Below are positions 22,623 through 34,509 of a stretch of 64,000 nt of DNA, piece by piece. Under the pieces are notes generated by a model. The model worked only from the letters and a program-made list of their open reading frames with translations, was not told the DNA's origin and did not search any database. The number at the start of each line of letters is the position of its first letter. The first letter of the stretch is position 1. Source of the DNA: Mixophyes australis (taxonomy: Eukaryota; Chordata; Amphibia; Anura; Limnodynastidae); assembly GCA_036250195.1 (NCBI GenBank), contig JAVHZZ010000003.1, forward strand, positions 19,120,504 to 19,184,503, given 5' to 3'. Made by a program: the position numbers and the translations under genes.

Positions 22623-23461
22623 CTGTCTGCCTATGTTGTAGAAAGGGGAATGTTTGGAGGAGAATTACGTGGTCTCATTGTGCCGTATTGGGAATCTCAG
22701 CCAGACATCCTGACCATGATGTCATTGGGAATTATTGTTGTGTGTTTCGCTGGAAGCAGATGAAACATTATTAAATCTGACGTACTTATCACAGAGAACG
22801 TTTCACGACAGCCCAGTAATAGCCCAGGATAGACGCTGAGAAACAGACACACTGCTGTAAAACACACAATGATTTCAACATGGAAATGATATAAAAGCAG
22901 CGAGTTTGTATTATTCTGACATCTGTGCCTCTCGCAGTTATATGTTCCAGCTCTCCGGTTACTGCTGTTACTGACAGAGAAATCTGTTCTTCTTTACTGA
23001 TATGTACAGGATGATTTGCTTCTTTTCCCTCTAATTGATTCCTTGTGTCGATGTTTGGGGTTTGCTGGGATTGGGTCACGAACTTCCCGTTTTATGTGCT
23101 ACCATCCAACACTAAAACAGTATTGAATATGAGACCATCCTACATCAATCTAGGCTCCCTTTGTGTAATTACATTTGCCTTACATCTGTTTAAAATATAA
23201 AAATAACCATCAGGGCTGGGGCCGCGGACAGCTCCAACAAAGCTGCATTCTTTTCTGGAGCTCCAAAGGATCATGTAATCGGGCCTCATTCATTAATGAG
23301 CGCAACTGGGGGATTCGTTGCTCATAATACGCATGCCCAGAACCAGACAAGACTCCACAGAGCGCGGCAGCATCCGGTTCTCTTTCGAGCACAAAAGATC
23401 CTTACTACAGCCTATAATTTCATGGGCGGAACGGGAAGGAGATGGGGCGTATGCACGTAGT
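22623..23461. other. Unassigned DNA
   Basis: A 96-codon minus-strand frame at 22789-23079 has no recognised domain. Nothing else was seen. Confidence 0.45.
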
Positions 23462-24385
23462 CAATTTACAGTAAGGGCGTCCCTAGCTTGAGCGCACGCA
23501 GCAGCGTCCGATTCAAGGTTTAAGAACATCTTTTTCTGTCGTATCACTTGCACCAGCTACGGATCTGGTGTAAGTGCCGATTACTAGAGATGACGACTGT
23601 GTATGCATGCTACAACATGTGTTTGCATTCAGGAGCAACTGTAAAAATTAGAGATGCTCAGGCTTGGTTCCCTGAGAACCGAACACGCCCGAACTTAGCA
23701 GATCAAAGTACTGAGCCAAGCCAGCTCGGTACTTTTGCGCGCCCTCGGAATTGAAAACGAGGCAAAACGTCATCATTACGTCATCGGATCTTGTGAGTTT
23801 TAGATTCTATAAGTACCGTCCTCCGCTGCGATCCAGCACCATTTCACAGAGGGACACAGAGGGGATAGCACAGTTCTTGGCAGTCTCTAGTGCAGTTGGG
23901 CAGCATCATAGGTAGAGAAGAAAGATGAGGGGTAGCAGTGTTCTTCAAAGTCTCCAGTGACATTCAGGAGAGCTCCATTGCTCCATTGCTAATTGTCATT
24001 GCTGAAATAGAAATAATAGGTCTGGCAGGCTTGGTCTTCTAAATCTGCAGTCTTTGTTTGAAAGTGTATGAAAATAATATTGTGAACTGTGAGGTGGTCA
24101 TAATTGACTGCAAATGACTTGAAATTAGTGTTATTGAGATTAATAATAATGTAGGGGTTAAAAAAGCAAAAATATGTGCTTTTAGCACAAAAAAAAATTA
24201 GGGATTTTAGAAAAAGAAAATCGGGATCCAAAACCAAAACCAAAACATGCAAGGGCGGTTTTGCCAAAACCAAAACACAAAGTTAATGTGAATCCAAAGC
24301 CAAAACCAGAACACGGGGGTCAGTGAACATCTCTAGTAACAATGTGTTTTATGTACAGGAGACATTAAGAAAATCCTAATAAATG
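23462..24385. repeat. Dispersed repeat, copy interrupted by a hAT element
   Basis: The flanks (23462-23648 and 24344-24385) align with 18701-18930. The hAT element at 23649-24335 sits exactly at the GTAAAAAT target. Confidence 0.8.
23649..24335 (+). mobile_element. Short non-autonomous hAT element, TAGAGATG family
   Basis: It begins TAGAGATGCTCAGG and ends GGGGGTCAGTGAACATCTCTA. Flanks are GTAAAAAT (23641-23648) and GTAACAAT (24336-24343), an 8-bp duplication with one mismatch. The interior shares a region around GACTTGAAATTAGTGTTATT with the copies at 16.0, 59.0 and 62.1 kb, so these four form one non-autonomous subfamily. No coding capacity. Confidence 0.9.
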
Positions 24386-25489
24386 TATGGAAGGAAACAC
24401 TATTTTTTTTTTAATGGTATTAACACGTGACGCTCAGTTTTGTTCATCATCGAGTATGGCGGCCACAGAACACTAAAAAAAATGTTTTATATTCCTGGTT
24501 ATTTTGTGCATGACAGTTATAATGTCCCAGTCTATGTTCACAAGCCCAGAGGAATTGTTTGAAAAAAATAATCAGAAGCTTTCGGCACAGTTAAAAGTGC
24601 GATAGAAAATCTAGCGGAATGTAAACATTAGAATGTGCACAAACTTGAGACACACTTTGAGTTACAACCTCAAGAAATGCAGAAAGTGAAAGTCAGGATT
24701 ATTTCTTATACCCCCCTCTCCCCCTGCAGCCCCAGAGACTTGGAGACAAGAGACAAATCCTAACAATGTGAGCAACCCTCAGTACCGTGGATGTGGGAAC
24801 ATACTGTTACACCCAGACAAGTATCCGCATAAACACGTGTATTAGGTTTGTTATTGCAAAAACACCAACAGCAGTTATAGCACTTTCAAGAAATGGTTAA
24901 TAAAGTCATACTAGGGCTGTTGGGGCATACAACACACAAGGGGTTCAAATGCAACACTACTCTAGTATTCTATTAGCCACCCTGGGGTATCTGATCTAAG
25001 CTTGTATCAGCTGTGTGGAGCCTTCTCCTCTGGTACTGCCATGTAAGACACACAGATCCACAACACCCATAGGGATGCCAGATAATGAAGAGGACCTGCC
25101 TATCCCTGTAGCGCTCTAATCTTCGCTCAGTCCAGCAGGAGCCGTAGCCACACACCAGCCCTGACACTCACTACTTCCAGGTTGCAGAGTGTGTGTGTTT
25201 GATGCAGCAGCCTGTGCTCTTTATGTAGTCCCCGATCCAGTCTCCACCGTTCCTGCAGCGGCTCCGCGGTGTCTGAAGAGTCGAGTCACTATTGATGAGA
25301 TTAGCAAGGTAATGACTGCAGATGTGATTAACTCTGGCATGCTCCCTGGATTAAACATAGGGGGCCAGGATATTGCTCAGATGTTGCCCATCTATGTGTC
25401 AGACCTCCTGCCAACACGGGGCTCCACACTGTCTACATATTCCATGTTCACACAAAGTCTCCCCTACAAGGAGCCTAATCAGTGGTGAA
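24386..25489. other. Unassigned DNA
   Basis: Over 1 kb without a recognisable gene. A frame at 25189-25488 (99 codons) shows no domain. Confidence 0.45.
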
Positions 25490-25860
25490 TTAATTATTAA
25501 GAGCATCGCCCTCTGCTTTGCCAATGACCGCCGCCTCATTACTACGCTAATTACTTCTTCCCGATCCTACCTCCTAGACTTCACCCAGGCTGTTCCCCAC
25601 CTGTAGAACGATCTCCCACACCATCAGATTAGCCTCTACTCTTCAAGGCTTCCTGCGTACCATTTAAAATCATCCCTCCTCCTATCTTCTTTGCCTCTAC
25701 TATATCATCCACTCGGTGCCACACTATTTGTGTCTTCTCCTTCCCTTTAGGATGTAAGCTCTCAGGAGAAGGGTCCTCTTTCCTTGTGTTCTCCTTCTAC
25801 TATTCCATCACCCTCTGTACCTCTTGGCCTGCTTCCCTAGCCCTATCTGTTTTAGTCCAG
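25490..25860 (+). pseudogene. L2-clade LINE, C-terminal fragment
   Basis: The translation FANDRRLITTLITSSRSYLL, then DFTQAVPHL, stop, NDLPHH, follows the end of L2-type ORF2 proteins; the same block occurs at 52780-52890 ([20 protein letters not shown]) in another L2 here. Downstream the sequence has the TAGGATGTAAGCTC motif seen in the 3' UTR of that copy. The fragment is 5'-truncated, carries a stop, and has no clear tail. Confidence 0.75.
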
Positions 25861-26492
25861 GCGGACTTCACGTTGGACATTACAATCACTCTCACTCACT
25901 GTTCCGTAATTTACTTGAACTGCATTATCTGTGTAGCCTGTTATATATTGTAACTGGGTGAGGGGAACAGGTGCCATCTCCTGGGGTAGGTGGTAGTGTA
26001 CTGTAGCAGGAAAGTCACACAAGTCCAAGGTATTGGTACAACTGGCCTCAGACAGTTTTATTAAGAAGAAAAATATTAAAGAAAACTTAAAAAAAAAATA
26101 CCTTGCCTGTCCTGCAAAATCTAAACACATGTTTTTCCTGTCAAACTAAACAAAACATAAGAAGTTCCAGCACATAAATTTTTACTCACAATAGATATTA
26201 GACTATCTCCTATAGAGACCATGCAGTCCCTTTACCCAGGCAGAGCAGAAATTCAGACTGCCCAAACTGATGTCCTTTTAAAATTCACCCTACAGGTGCA
26301 ACCCTTAATCAATCTGCTGTCAGATTGGTGGGACTGGGCCTTGTAAATAGAGCCCACCCTCCTCTTTCCATTTGCACCCCATGGACCCTTACCAGTTTTT
26401 CCTAAAGCTGAACATACTTTTTGGGAAGCTTTTTCCCAAACACCAGCATTGTCCCTGCGATTTAAAAGCATATATGACAAATAGCCTGGGAC
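25861..26492. other. Unassigned DNA
   Basis: Nothing recognised before the hAT target duplication at 26493-26500. Confidence 0.45.
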
Positions 26493-26850
26493 ATATAAAC
26501 TAGAGATGGGCGGGTCCGGTTCTCCGAGAACCGAACCCACCCGAACTTTGGGTATCCGAGTACCGAGCTGAGCAGCTCGGTACTCTCCCGCCCGTTCCGA
26601 ATCCAAATCGAGGCCGAACGTCATTGTGACGTCGTCGGATCTCGGGGCTCGGTTCTCGCGATACTTCAACTTTATAAATACACGCCTCCACAGCAATCCA
26701 TCGCCATTTGACAGAGGGAGAGAGCAGGGTGTAGTCATAGGCTAATTAGAGCAGGGACAGAGAATACAATATTGTTCTTGCAATTGCTCTAACCAAAATC
26801 GCTAGTGCAGAGAGGAGGATAGAGGTTTATTATTTTTTCTTCATATTTGG

Positions 26851-29349
26851 CACTCCCCAGCGCTTTTGGGGTGTCCCCCATAATTGTGCATAAATATTTC
26901 TGGCTGTCAAAAGTCATATCTGTCAGCAGTATCTACTAAATAATTTTTAGCACTCCTCAGCGCTTTTGGGGTGTCCTCCCTAATTGTGCATTAATATTTC
27001 TGGCTGTCAAAAGTCATAACTGTCAGCAGTATCTACTAAATAATTTTTAGCACTCCTCAGTGCTTTTGGGGTGTCCTCCCTAATTGTGCATTAATATTTC
27101 TGGCTGTCAAAAGTCATATCTGTCAGCAGTATCTACTAAATAATTTTTAGCACTCCTCAGTGCTTTTGGGGTGTCCTCCCTAATTGTGCATTAATATTTC
27201 TGGCTGTCAAAAGTCATAACTGTCAGCAGTATCTACTAACTAATTTTTAGCACTCCTCAGTGCTTTTGGGGTGTCCTCCCTAATTGTGCATTAATATTTC
27301 TGGCTGTCAAAAGTCATAACTGTCAGCAGTATCTACTAAATAATTTTTAGCACTCCTCAGTGCTTCTGGGGTGTCCTCCCTAATTGTGCATTAATATTTC
27401 TGGCTGTCAAAGTCATAACTGTTAGCAGTATCTACTAAATAATTTTTAGCACTCCTCAGTGCTTTTGGGGTGTCCTCCCTAATTGTGCATTAATATTTCT
27501 GGCTGTCAAAAGTCATATCTGTCAGCAGTATCTACTAAATAATTTTTAGCACTCCTCAGTGCTTTTGGGGTGTCCTCCCTAATTGTGCATTAATATTTCT
27601 GGCTGTCAAAAGTCATATCTGTCAGCAGTATCTACTAAATAATTTTTAGCACTCCTTAGTGCTTTTGGGGTGTCCTCCCTAATTGTGCATTAATATTTCT
27701 GGCTGTCAAAAGTCATAACTGTCAGCAGTATCTACTAAATAATTTTTAGCACTCCTCAGTGCTTTTGGGGTGTCCTCCCTAATTGTGCATTAAAATTTCT
27801 GGCTGTCAAAAGTCATATCTGTCAGCAGTATCTACTAAATAATTTTTAGCACTCCTCAGTGCTTTTGGGGTGTCCTCCCTAATTGTGCATTAATATTTCT
27901 GGCTGTCAAAAGTCATATCTGTCAGCAGTATCTACTAAATAATTTTTAGCACTCCTTAGTGCTTTTGGGGTGTCCTCCCTAATTGTGCATTAATATTTCT
28001 GGCTGTCAAAAGTCATATCTGTCAGCAGTATCTACTAAATAATTTTTAGCACTCCTTAGTGCTTTTGGGGTGTCCTCCCTAATTGTGCATTAATATTTCT
28101 GGCTGTCAAAAGTCATAACTGTCAGCAGTATCTACTAAATAATTTTTAGCACTCCTCAGTGCTTTTGGGGTGTCCTCCCTAATTGTGCATTAATATTTCT
28201 GGCTGTCAAAAGTCATAACTGTCAGCAGTATCTACTAAATAATTTTTAGCACTCCTCAGTGCTTTTGGGGTGTCCTCCCTAATTGTGCATTAATATTTCT
28301 GGCTGTCAAAAGTCATATCTGTCAGCAGTATCTACTAAATAATTTTTAGCACTCCTCAGTGCTTTTGGGGTGTCCTCCCTAATTGTGCATTAATATTTCT
28401 GGCTGTCAAAAGTCATATCTGTCAGCAGTATCTACTAAATAATTTTTAGCACTCCTTAGTGCTTTTGGGGTGTCCTCCCTAATTGTGCATTAATATTTCT
28501 GGCTGTCAAAAGTCATAACTGTCAGCAGTATCTACTAAATAATTTTTAGCACTCCTCAGTGCTTTTGGGGTGTCCTCCCTAATTGTGCATTAATATTTCT
28601 GGCTGTCAAAAGTCATATCTGTCAGCAGTATCTACTAAATAATTTTTAGCACTCCTCAGTGCTTTTGGGGTGTCCTCCCTAATTGTGCATTAATATTTCT
28701 GGCTGTCAAAAGTCATATCTGTCAGCAGTATCTACTAAATAATTTTTAGCACTCCTTAGTGCTTTTGGGGTGTCCTCCCTAATTGTGCATTAATATTTCT
28801 GGCTGTCAAAAGTCATAACTGTCAGCAGTATCTACTAAATAATTTTTAGCACTCCTCAGTGCTTTTGGGGTGTCCTCCCTAATTGTGCATTAATATTTCT
28901 GGCTGTCAAAAGTCATATCTGTCAGCAGTATCTACTAAATAATTTTTAGCACTCCTCAGTGCTTTTGGGGTGTCCTCCCTAATTGTGCATTAATATTTCT
29001 GGCTGTCAAAAGTCATATCTGTCAGTAGTATCTACTAAATAATTTTTAGCACTCCTTAGTGCTTTTGGGGTGTCCTCCCTAATTGTGCATTAATATTTCT
29101 GGCTGTCAAAAGTCATAACTGTCAGCAGTATCTACTAAATAATTTTTAGCACTCCTCAGTGCTTTTGGGGTGTCCTCCCTAATTGTGCATTAATATTTCT
29201 GGCTGTCAAAAGTCATATCTGTCAGCAGTATCTACTAAATAATTTTTAGCACTCCTCAGTGCTTTTGGGGTGTCCTCCCTAATTGTGCATTAATATTTCT
29301 GGCTGTCAAAAGTCATATCTGTCAGCAGTATCTACTAAATAATTTTTAG
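26851..29349. repeat. 100-bp tandem array, 25 units, 300-bp higher-order period
   Basis: Units start at 26851 and recur every 100 bp (one is 99 bp). Each contains CACTCCTCAGTGCTTTTGGG, TTAATATTTCTGGCTGTC and CAGCAGTATCTACTAAATAA. Two variable sites (CTCAGT/CTTAGT and CATATCT/CATAACT) form a repeating three-unit pattern from 28250 to the end: two units CTC with ATATC, then one unit CTT with ATAAC. The same pattern appears at 27450-27749. The array is non-coding and lies between the left end and the transposase start. Confidence 0.95.
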
Positions 29350-29374
29350 CACTCCCCAGTGGTTTGCGCTCAGA

Positions 29375-30034
29375 ATGGATTCAAAGCAGTCCACATATGA
29401 TCTGAATGAGCAACCAGGTTCTGTCACCAGTCCTGATGTTAGTGTTCCCAGTACGTCATCTGGCCAAGGCGATGTCAAACAACAGAGTGTTTTCAAATTA
29501 GTGCAAAAAACAAAAACCCAAAAAAAATTTACTGTATTGAAGCGAAAAAGAAGTGTAACTGAGCAAAAGTTAAGTGACGATAAAATTTTTTTTGCAAGCA
29601 TGCCATTCTACACACGCAGTGGCAAAGAGAGAATGAGGCCTTCACCTTTGGCTATTAGTGGCAGATCCCAAAAAGTTACCCAGCCTACAATTGGTGCACA
29701 ACTACTGTTACGCGTCAAAGCCGAGCTGCAAGATAACAGTGAGGCATTACAGGAGAATATTTGCTCTGATTCACAAATGACAACAATCCCTGTGGAGAGT
29801 CCATCCAACAGTGGGATGTCTAATCGTGAGCATTCTGCTGATGTGTGCCTTAATAGCCCGAGTGTAGCCGGTGATACCCAAATTGAGGATGCCACTTTGG
29901 AATTAGAAGAGGATGAGGGGGAGATTTGTGTAGGCGACGAGGGCGCTAATGATGATGTTGATGATTATGATGCAGACAGATACCAAATTGCCTTTCTCAA
30001 TTTCTATTTATATTCTAGATTATATAACGGCTGA
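29375..30034 (+). pseudogene. hAT transposase, N-terminal remnant
   Basis: The frame starts MDSKQSTYDLNEQPGSVTSP and runs 219 codons. It is nearly the same as the start of the transposase frame at 43225. The shared part is a low-complexity N-terminal region with basic patches and a strongly acidic stretch (LELEEDEGEICVGDEG). After DDVDDYDAD the frame enters 3' repeat sequence and stops, so the BED finger, catalytic core and dimerisation domain are all gone. If translated it would be a short acidic protein without catalytic function. Confidence 0.85.
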
Positions 30035-30400
30035 ATAGTTTTCTATTTTACTCCTAGTGGAGAGAGGATCTGATGCAGACAGATACCAAACTGACTTTGT
30101 TCATTTCAATTTATATTGTACAGTATATAACGGCTGAATTTATTAGTATTTTATACAAGTGGAGGGGGGCCTAGAGAGACAGAAACCAAACTGGCTTTCT
30201 CCATGTCAATTAATATTGTACAGTCTATAACGGCTGGATTTTTTGGTATTTTATACAAGTGGAGGGGGGCCTAGAGAGACAGAAACCAAACTGGCTTTCT
30301 CCATGTCAATTAATATTGTACAGTCTATAATGGCTGAATTTTTTGTTTTTTTAAAAAAGTGGAGGGGGCCTATAGAGACAGAAAGCAAACTGTCTTTTTC
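29968..30400. repeat. 3' tandem repeat of the hAT element, about 100-bp units
   Basis: About four units of a sequence with GAGAGACAGAAACCAAACTG, AATATTGTACAGTCTATAAC and TATTTTATACAAGTGGAGG recur at 30070, 30171, 30271 and 30370. The copy at 42.6 kb has about two and a half units (46140-46400). The unit length equals that of the 5' array but the sequence does not. Confidence 0.85.
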
Positions 30401-30804
30401 CATTTCTTTACATATTTAACTATAAGTGTAGGGTGTAATATAGATTCAAAGACGATGGCTGCATTGCCAATATGCATAGATGGAGAGAAAGACAATCTGT
30501 TTTGTGTGTAGAATAAACGAAGGCCTACCAACGAAGAATTAAACAGTTTTTTTGGATGATTTATTACCTCAACAATTAGATTACTTATCTCTAAAACAGT
30601 TGGAGCACTAAATTGGGTTATTTTAGGCACAAAAACATGTATTTTCCAACAAAATAGCAAAACAAAACCAACCAAAACCAAAACCAAAACACGCAATGGC
30701 GGTTTTGCAAAACCAAAACCAAAACCAAAACACGACGGTAATCCAGATCCAAAACCGAATCCAAAACCAAAACACGGGGGTCAGTGACCATCTCTAATAT
30801 AAAC

Positions 30805-31680
30805 CTACCATTTACCAATTTCCCAGAGCTTCTGTCACCATATGTATATGTCTAGTCTATGTATTACTTTGTTTTTAATGTATTATGTATCATGTATTAT
30901 TTTTTGTGTTATGGATCGTTGCTGTCTGTGCATTATATACTACTGTAATGTCATGTACGGTGCGGCGGATCATTTGTAGTGACTTGTAAATAAAAGATAA
31001 TATTAATAATAATAGACACATTAAAGAAACATATATCAGGCCTGGATACATTTTCCTTTTTCATATAATAATGTTATGTGTGGTATATCCGTGCAGTTTA
31101 TTTTAATATCATATTTTACTTTATGGGCAGGTATAAATATTAATGAGTATTAATGAGAGTTAGAACTCAATGCACTGCCGCACAGACATTCTTATGTACA
31201 TCCACTATGGGGCTCAGACTGCAAAGTCTGCAAAGGTGTGACTATTCTTTTATATATAAATTATATTGTCTCAAAAATACATTAGTGATCTGAGCCAGGG
31301 AATCTGCTTTGAAACCATTATTCAAAACGTTGTCCAAGCTAAACCAGGAGAACATCATTCTTCTTAGCAGAGCTGTATAACACCACTGGGAATGATTACA
31401 GTGGGTCCAGATTTGCTGTATAAACATCAGGACTGGAGCTAACACACATTGCTGTAGAGTCAAGACTGCACCTTGAGTGCAACAAACCACATTGTGTGAT
31501 GATGAAGGGAAATTCCTGAAGAGATCAGAGAAAAAACTGTTGATACTTATCGGTCTGGAAAGGGTTACAGCGCCAATTGTAACGCTCTGGGACAGAACAT
31601 GTATCTGGTTATGTGGTAAATAAATATTCCTTGTCATGGAATTGGTCTGTTTATTTATCACTTATTACTAGTAACTCTGT
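30805..31680. other. Unassigned DNA
   Basis: AT-rich around 30840-31150. A minus-strand frame of 139 codons (31242-31661) has no recognisable domain. Confidence 0.45.
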
Positions 31681-32406
31681 CATTCTCCCTCTCCCTTCCT
31701 CTGTCTCTCTCTGCCTAATTCTCTCCCCGTCTGTGTCTCTCCCTCTTTCTCTCTCTCTCTCTCTGTGCATCTAACTCTCTCCCTCACCCCTCACTCTCCC
31801 TTTGTCACTTTCTTTCTCTCTCGCTGTTTTATTCTCTCTTCCTTTATCTCTCTCTCTCTCTGTGCATCTGACTCTCTCCCTCTCCCTCTGCCTGTCTCGC
31901 TTCCTCTACCTTTGTCTCCCTTGCACTCTCTGTCTTTCTTTCTCTCTCCCTCAGTCTATTGCTCTCTCCCTCTGTCTTGCTCTCTCTGCCTCTGTCTCGC
32001 TCTCCCTCTGTCTCGCTCTCTCTCTTTTCTCTCTCTCTGTCTGACCCCTTTCCTCTGTCTCCCTCTCTGTGTCTGACACTCTCTCTGCCTCCGTCTCTCG
32101 TCCTCTCTCTTTCTTTCTGTCTGACTCTCTCCCTCTCTCTCCCTCTGTCTCTTTCTCTCTGGGAATCTGACTCCCTCTTTCTCTCTCTGACTCTCTCTCT
32201 GTCTCACTCTCTACCTCTGTCTCTCTCTGTCACTCTCTCCCTCCCTCTGCCTCTCTCTCCCAATCTCTTCTTTTCTTTCTCTCCCCCTCACTCTCTCTGT
32301 GTCTGACTCTCTCCCTCCAACACTCTCTCTCTGTCGCTCTCTGTGTCTGACTTTTTACCTCTGTCTCTCCCCTTCTCCCTGCCTCTCTCTCTCTCCCCCC
32401 TCTTCA

Positions 32407-32441
<35 letters not shown>

Positions 32442-32594
32442 ATCTCTCTGTCTCTTTCATTCTCTCCCTCTGTCTCTCTCTCCCTCTGTTACTTTCGCTC
32501 TCTCCCTCTCTTTCTGTCTGTCTCTCTCTCTCTGTGTCTCTCTCTTTCTGTCTTTCTGTGTGTGTGTCTCTCTCTCTCTCTCTCTCACTCTCTC
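31681..32594. repeat. CT-rich polypyrimidine tract, about 0.9 kb
   Basis: The plus strand is almost all C and T, built from CTCT, TCTCC and CTGTCTCTC-like words with GTCTGACTC interruptions. Long serine/leucine-rich frames on the plus strand and arginine/glutamate-rich frames on the minus strand follow from composition, not from genes. Confidence 0.95.
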
Positions 32595-32597
32595 ATG

Positions 32598-33280
32598 AAT
32601 GATGCACTATGCTCTTAATTGTAGACCATCGGAACATCAATGTCTTAAGTGTATCAGGTCCCCCAAAGCCTTAATGCAACTCTTTACTCATAAAACGTAT
32701 TAGTGCTCTCCCTGCTTCCTCTGTGCGGCCCCTGTGAAGGGTAAAGCGTCCCTCCAGCTATTTCCCGTAGCCCCTCACTGCTTTAGGGACTAAGAGACTG
32801 GATTTCATTAAGAACATAATTATTTTAATAGTGCTCAGCAATTAGATGAGGTCCACCTCCCGGGAGGCACTATTGTGAACAGCTGGAGTGAACCATATGA
32901 CATAGGCAGAGAATGCTGTAATCAGTGCTGGAGGACTGGAGCTGTCCAGCATGTTGGCTGCTGTTGGATGGTCTGGTACCATCAGATCTAAGGTATGGGA
33001 GCGCCAGCTAACTGCATCGTTGGCATGAGACAGGAAGCTATGTACTAAGTGATGCCATAGAAGAGCATTTCCACTCTTTCCTCCATACTAGCCTCCTCTT
33101 GGGTGGTCTCCATGGCTGCCCGCTAGGGGGAGTGTCTGGAGAAGGGTTCAGGGTAGAGCACGGATGTGCATAAATGGTGACGGTGTTATTCCTTACCATG
33201 TGGCTTGGGCGCCCTCACTCTGTGCCCAAACGTCCTTTACCAACTCCTAGTTGAGTTCTGCTCTGTATTTTGAACAAAAC
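32598..33280. other. Unassigned DNA
   Basis: Nothing recognised. Confidence 0.45.
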
Positions 33281-33566
33281 CAGGGACAAATGCAGAAATT
33301 GTAGAGGGGGGTTTCCACACCACGCCGCCAGTGGGCGTGACCAGCATGCATGGGGGTATGGCTATAATTTTAGTGCTTGGTTGCTCTCCAACTCTCCCTA
33401 TCCCCATAATATACATGGGCAATGCTGCATGCACTACTGTTAGGTTTTCAAGCAGAGCCGTGTGAAGTGGGAGCAGGATCCAGTCACCTCAATTAAACCC
33501 CCCTCCAAGCCCCAGGCTTGGAGGGGGGTTTCCAGGCACTAGAAAACCTCCCCTCAGTTTGCCTAT
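33281..33566. mobile_element. hAT-like MITE, CAGGGGCAAAC family
   Basis: It matches 2477-2775 over most of its length (CAACTCTCCCTATCCCCATA, ACTACTGTTAGG, GGAGGGGGGTTTCCAGGCAC) and ends CAGTTTGCCTATG. The first base block reads CAGGGACAAATGCAG. No target duplication was found, so the ends may be altered. Confidence 0.7.
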
Positions 33567-34509
33567 GAAAGCTGCATTGAATCAAACAGATTCAGAAGTT
33601 ATTGATAGCCATCCTGCATGAATTTCCCATTAATTCCATATCAACATCGTTGCTTTTAGTAGAAGAGCGCATCACGGTGCTGGACCACCGTAATGCGGCC
33701 TGTGGGGGATGACTTTCCATGGCTTGATAAATCACAAAGAATTATGAGGATGGAGATATTGAGCGTTAGCTTGGCTAATGCAGGAGATATCTACAATATT
33801 TCCTTCTTTTGTCTGTTGTTAAATGGCACCAATACTATTATTTGCCACAATTGTGTGGAAAGAGCCGTTTCTGCATGATTTAAGGCTCACATTTTCGCCT
33901 CTACAAGGCAGAACCATTTTCTCCCTGGTACACATGAAACTGAACAGGCCCCTCGAATGTCTTCAGTATTTTATTGCAGTGTTTTCACTTTTTATGTCTC
34001 ATACAATAAAGACAGAAAGTACTTTTCACAAAAGTGCTGGATGTTAGCAGACGGCTATATACATATTTCCGCTGGCAGCCAATACACAGAACCTTTGATG
34101 TGGTGCTTCCAGAGGGTCTTGTAGCTGCATTCAGGGCTGCGGAGCGTTGGATGTGAAGCTCACACCTTCTCGGGGAGAGAAAATAAACAGCGCTCGGGTC
34201 TGTTCTCATCCTAGCCTGAGTTACTCCAGTGTTCAGTGTCTAACACGGTCTGGGCGCAATTATTGATCCGTTCTACAGCAGACGTCTTTCAACTGCAGAG
34301 TCGTGACTGGTTTTCTGAAGTCCAACTGCTGCTGTCTGGAAAATGTATTACCAAGTAGCAGACTTTACTGGTGTATTACTGCAATCAGGGCATTCTGACT
34401 ATGTAGGTCTAGGTGGGTAGCAGAAAAACTTCTGAACTATCATATTTTCTTTACTTCTTTAGTACTATGATTGCTGGTCGCAGGACTTCATTAGAACATT
34501 AGTGGGCTG
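33567..34509. other. Unassigned DNA
   Basis: Nothing recognised in about 940 bp. Confidence 0.45.

Larger units (their letters stand above)
26501..30796 (+). mobile_element. hAT transposon carrying a satellite-like array (4.3 kb)
   Basis: The element begins TAGAGATGGGCGGG and ends GGGGGTCAGTGACCATCTCTA. It is flanked by a perfect 8-bp duplication ATATAAAC (26493-26500, 30797-30804). Contents in order: left-end palindromes, an array of 25 units of 100 bp, the first part of the transposase frame, then a second array with 100-bp spacing, and the CCAAAA-rich right end. Compared with the copy at 42.6 kb, most of the transposase is deleted (junction near 29,965) while the first array expanded from 3 to 25 units. 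It can only have moved with transposase from elsewhere. Confidence 0.93.

Noticed and set aside
26851..29349. CRISPR array
   Set aside because: Units are contiguous with no unique spacers, and the context is a eukaryotic transposon. The same holds for the 34-bp array at 4.2-7.5 kb.
31765..32618. Serine/leucine-rich and arginine/glutamate-rich frames
   Set aside because: Composition of a CT-rich tract; no domain, and similar frames occur in several phases.
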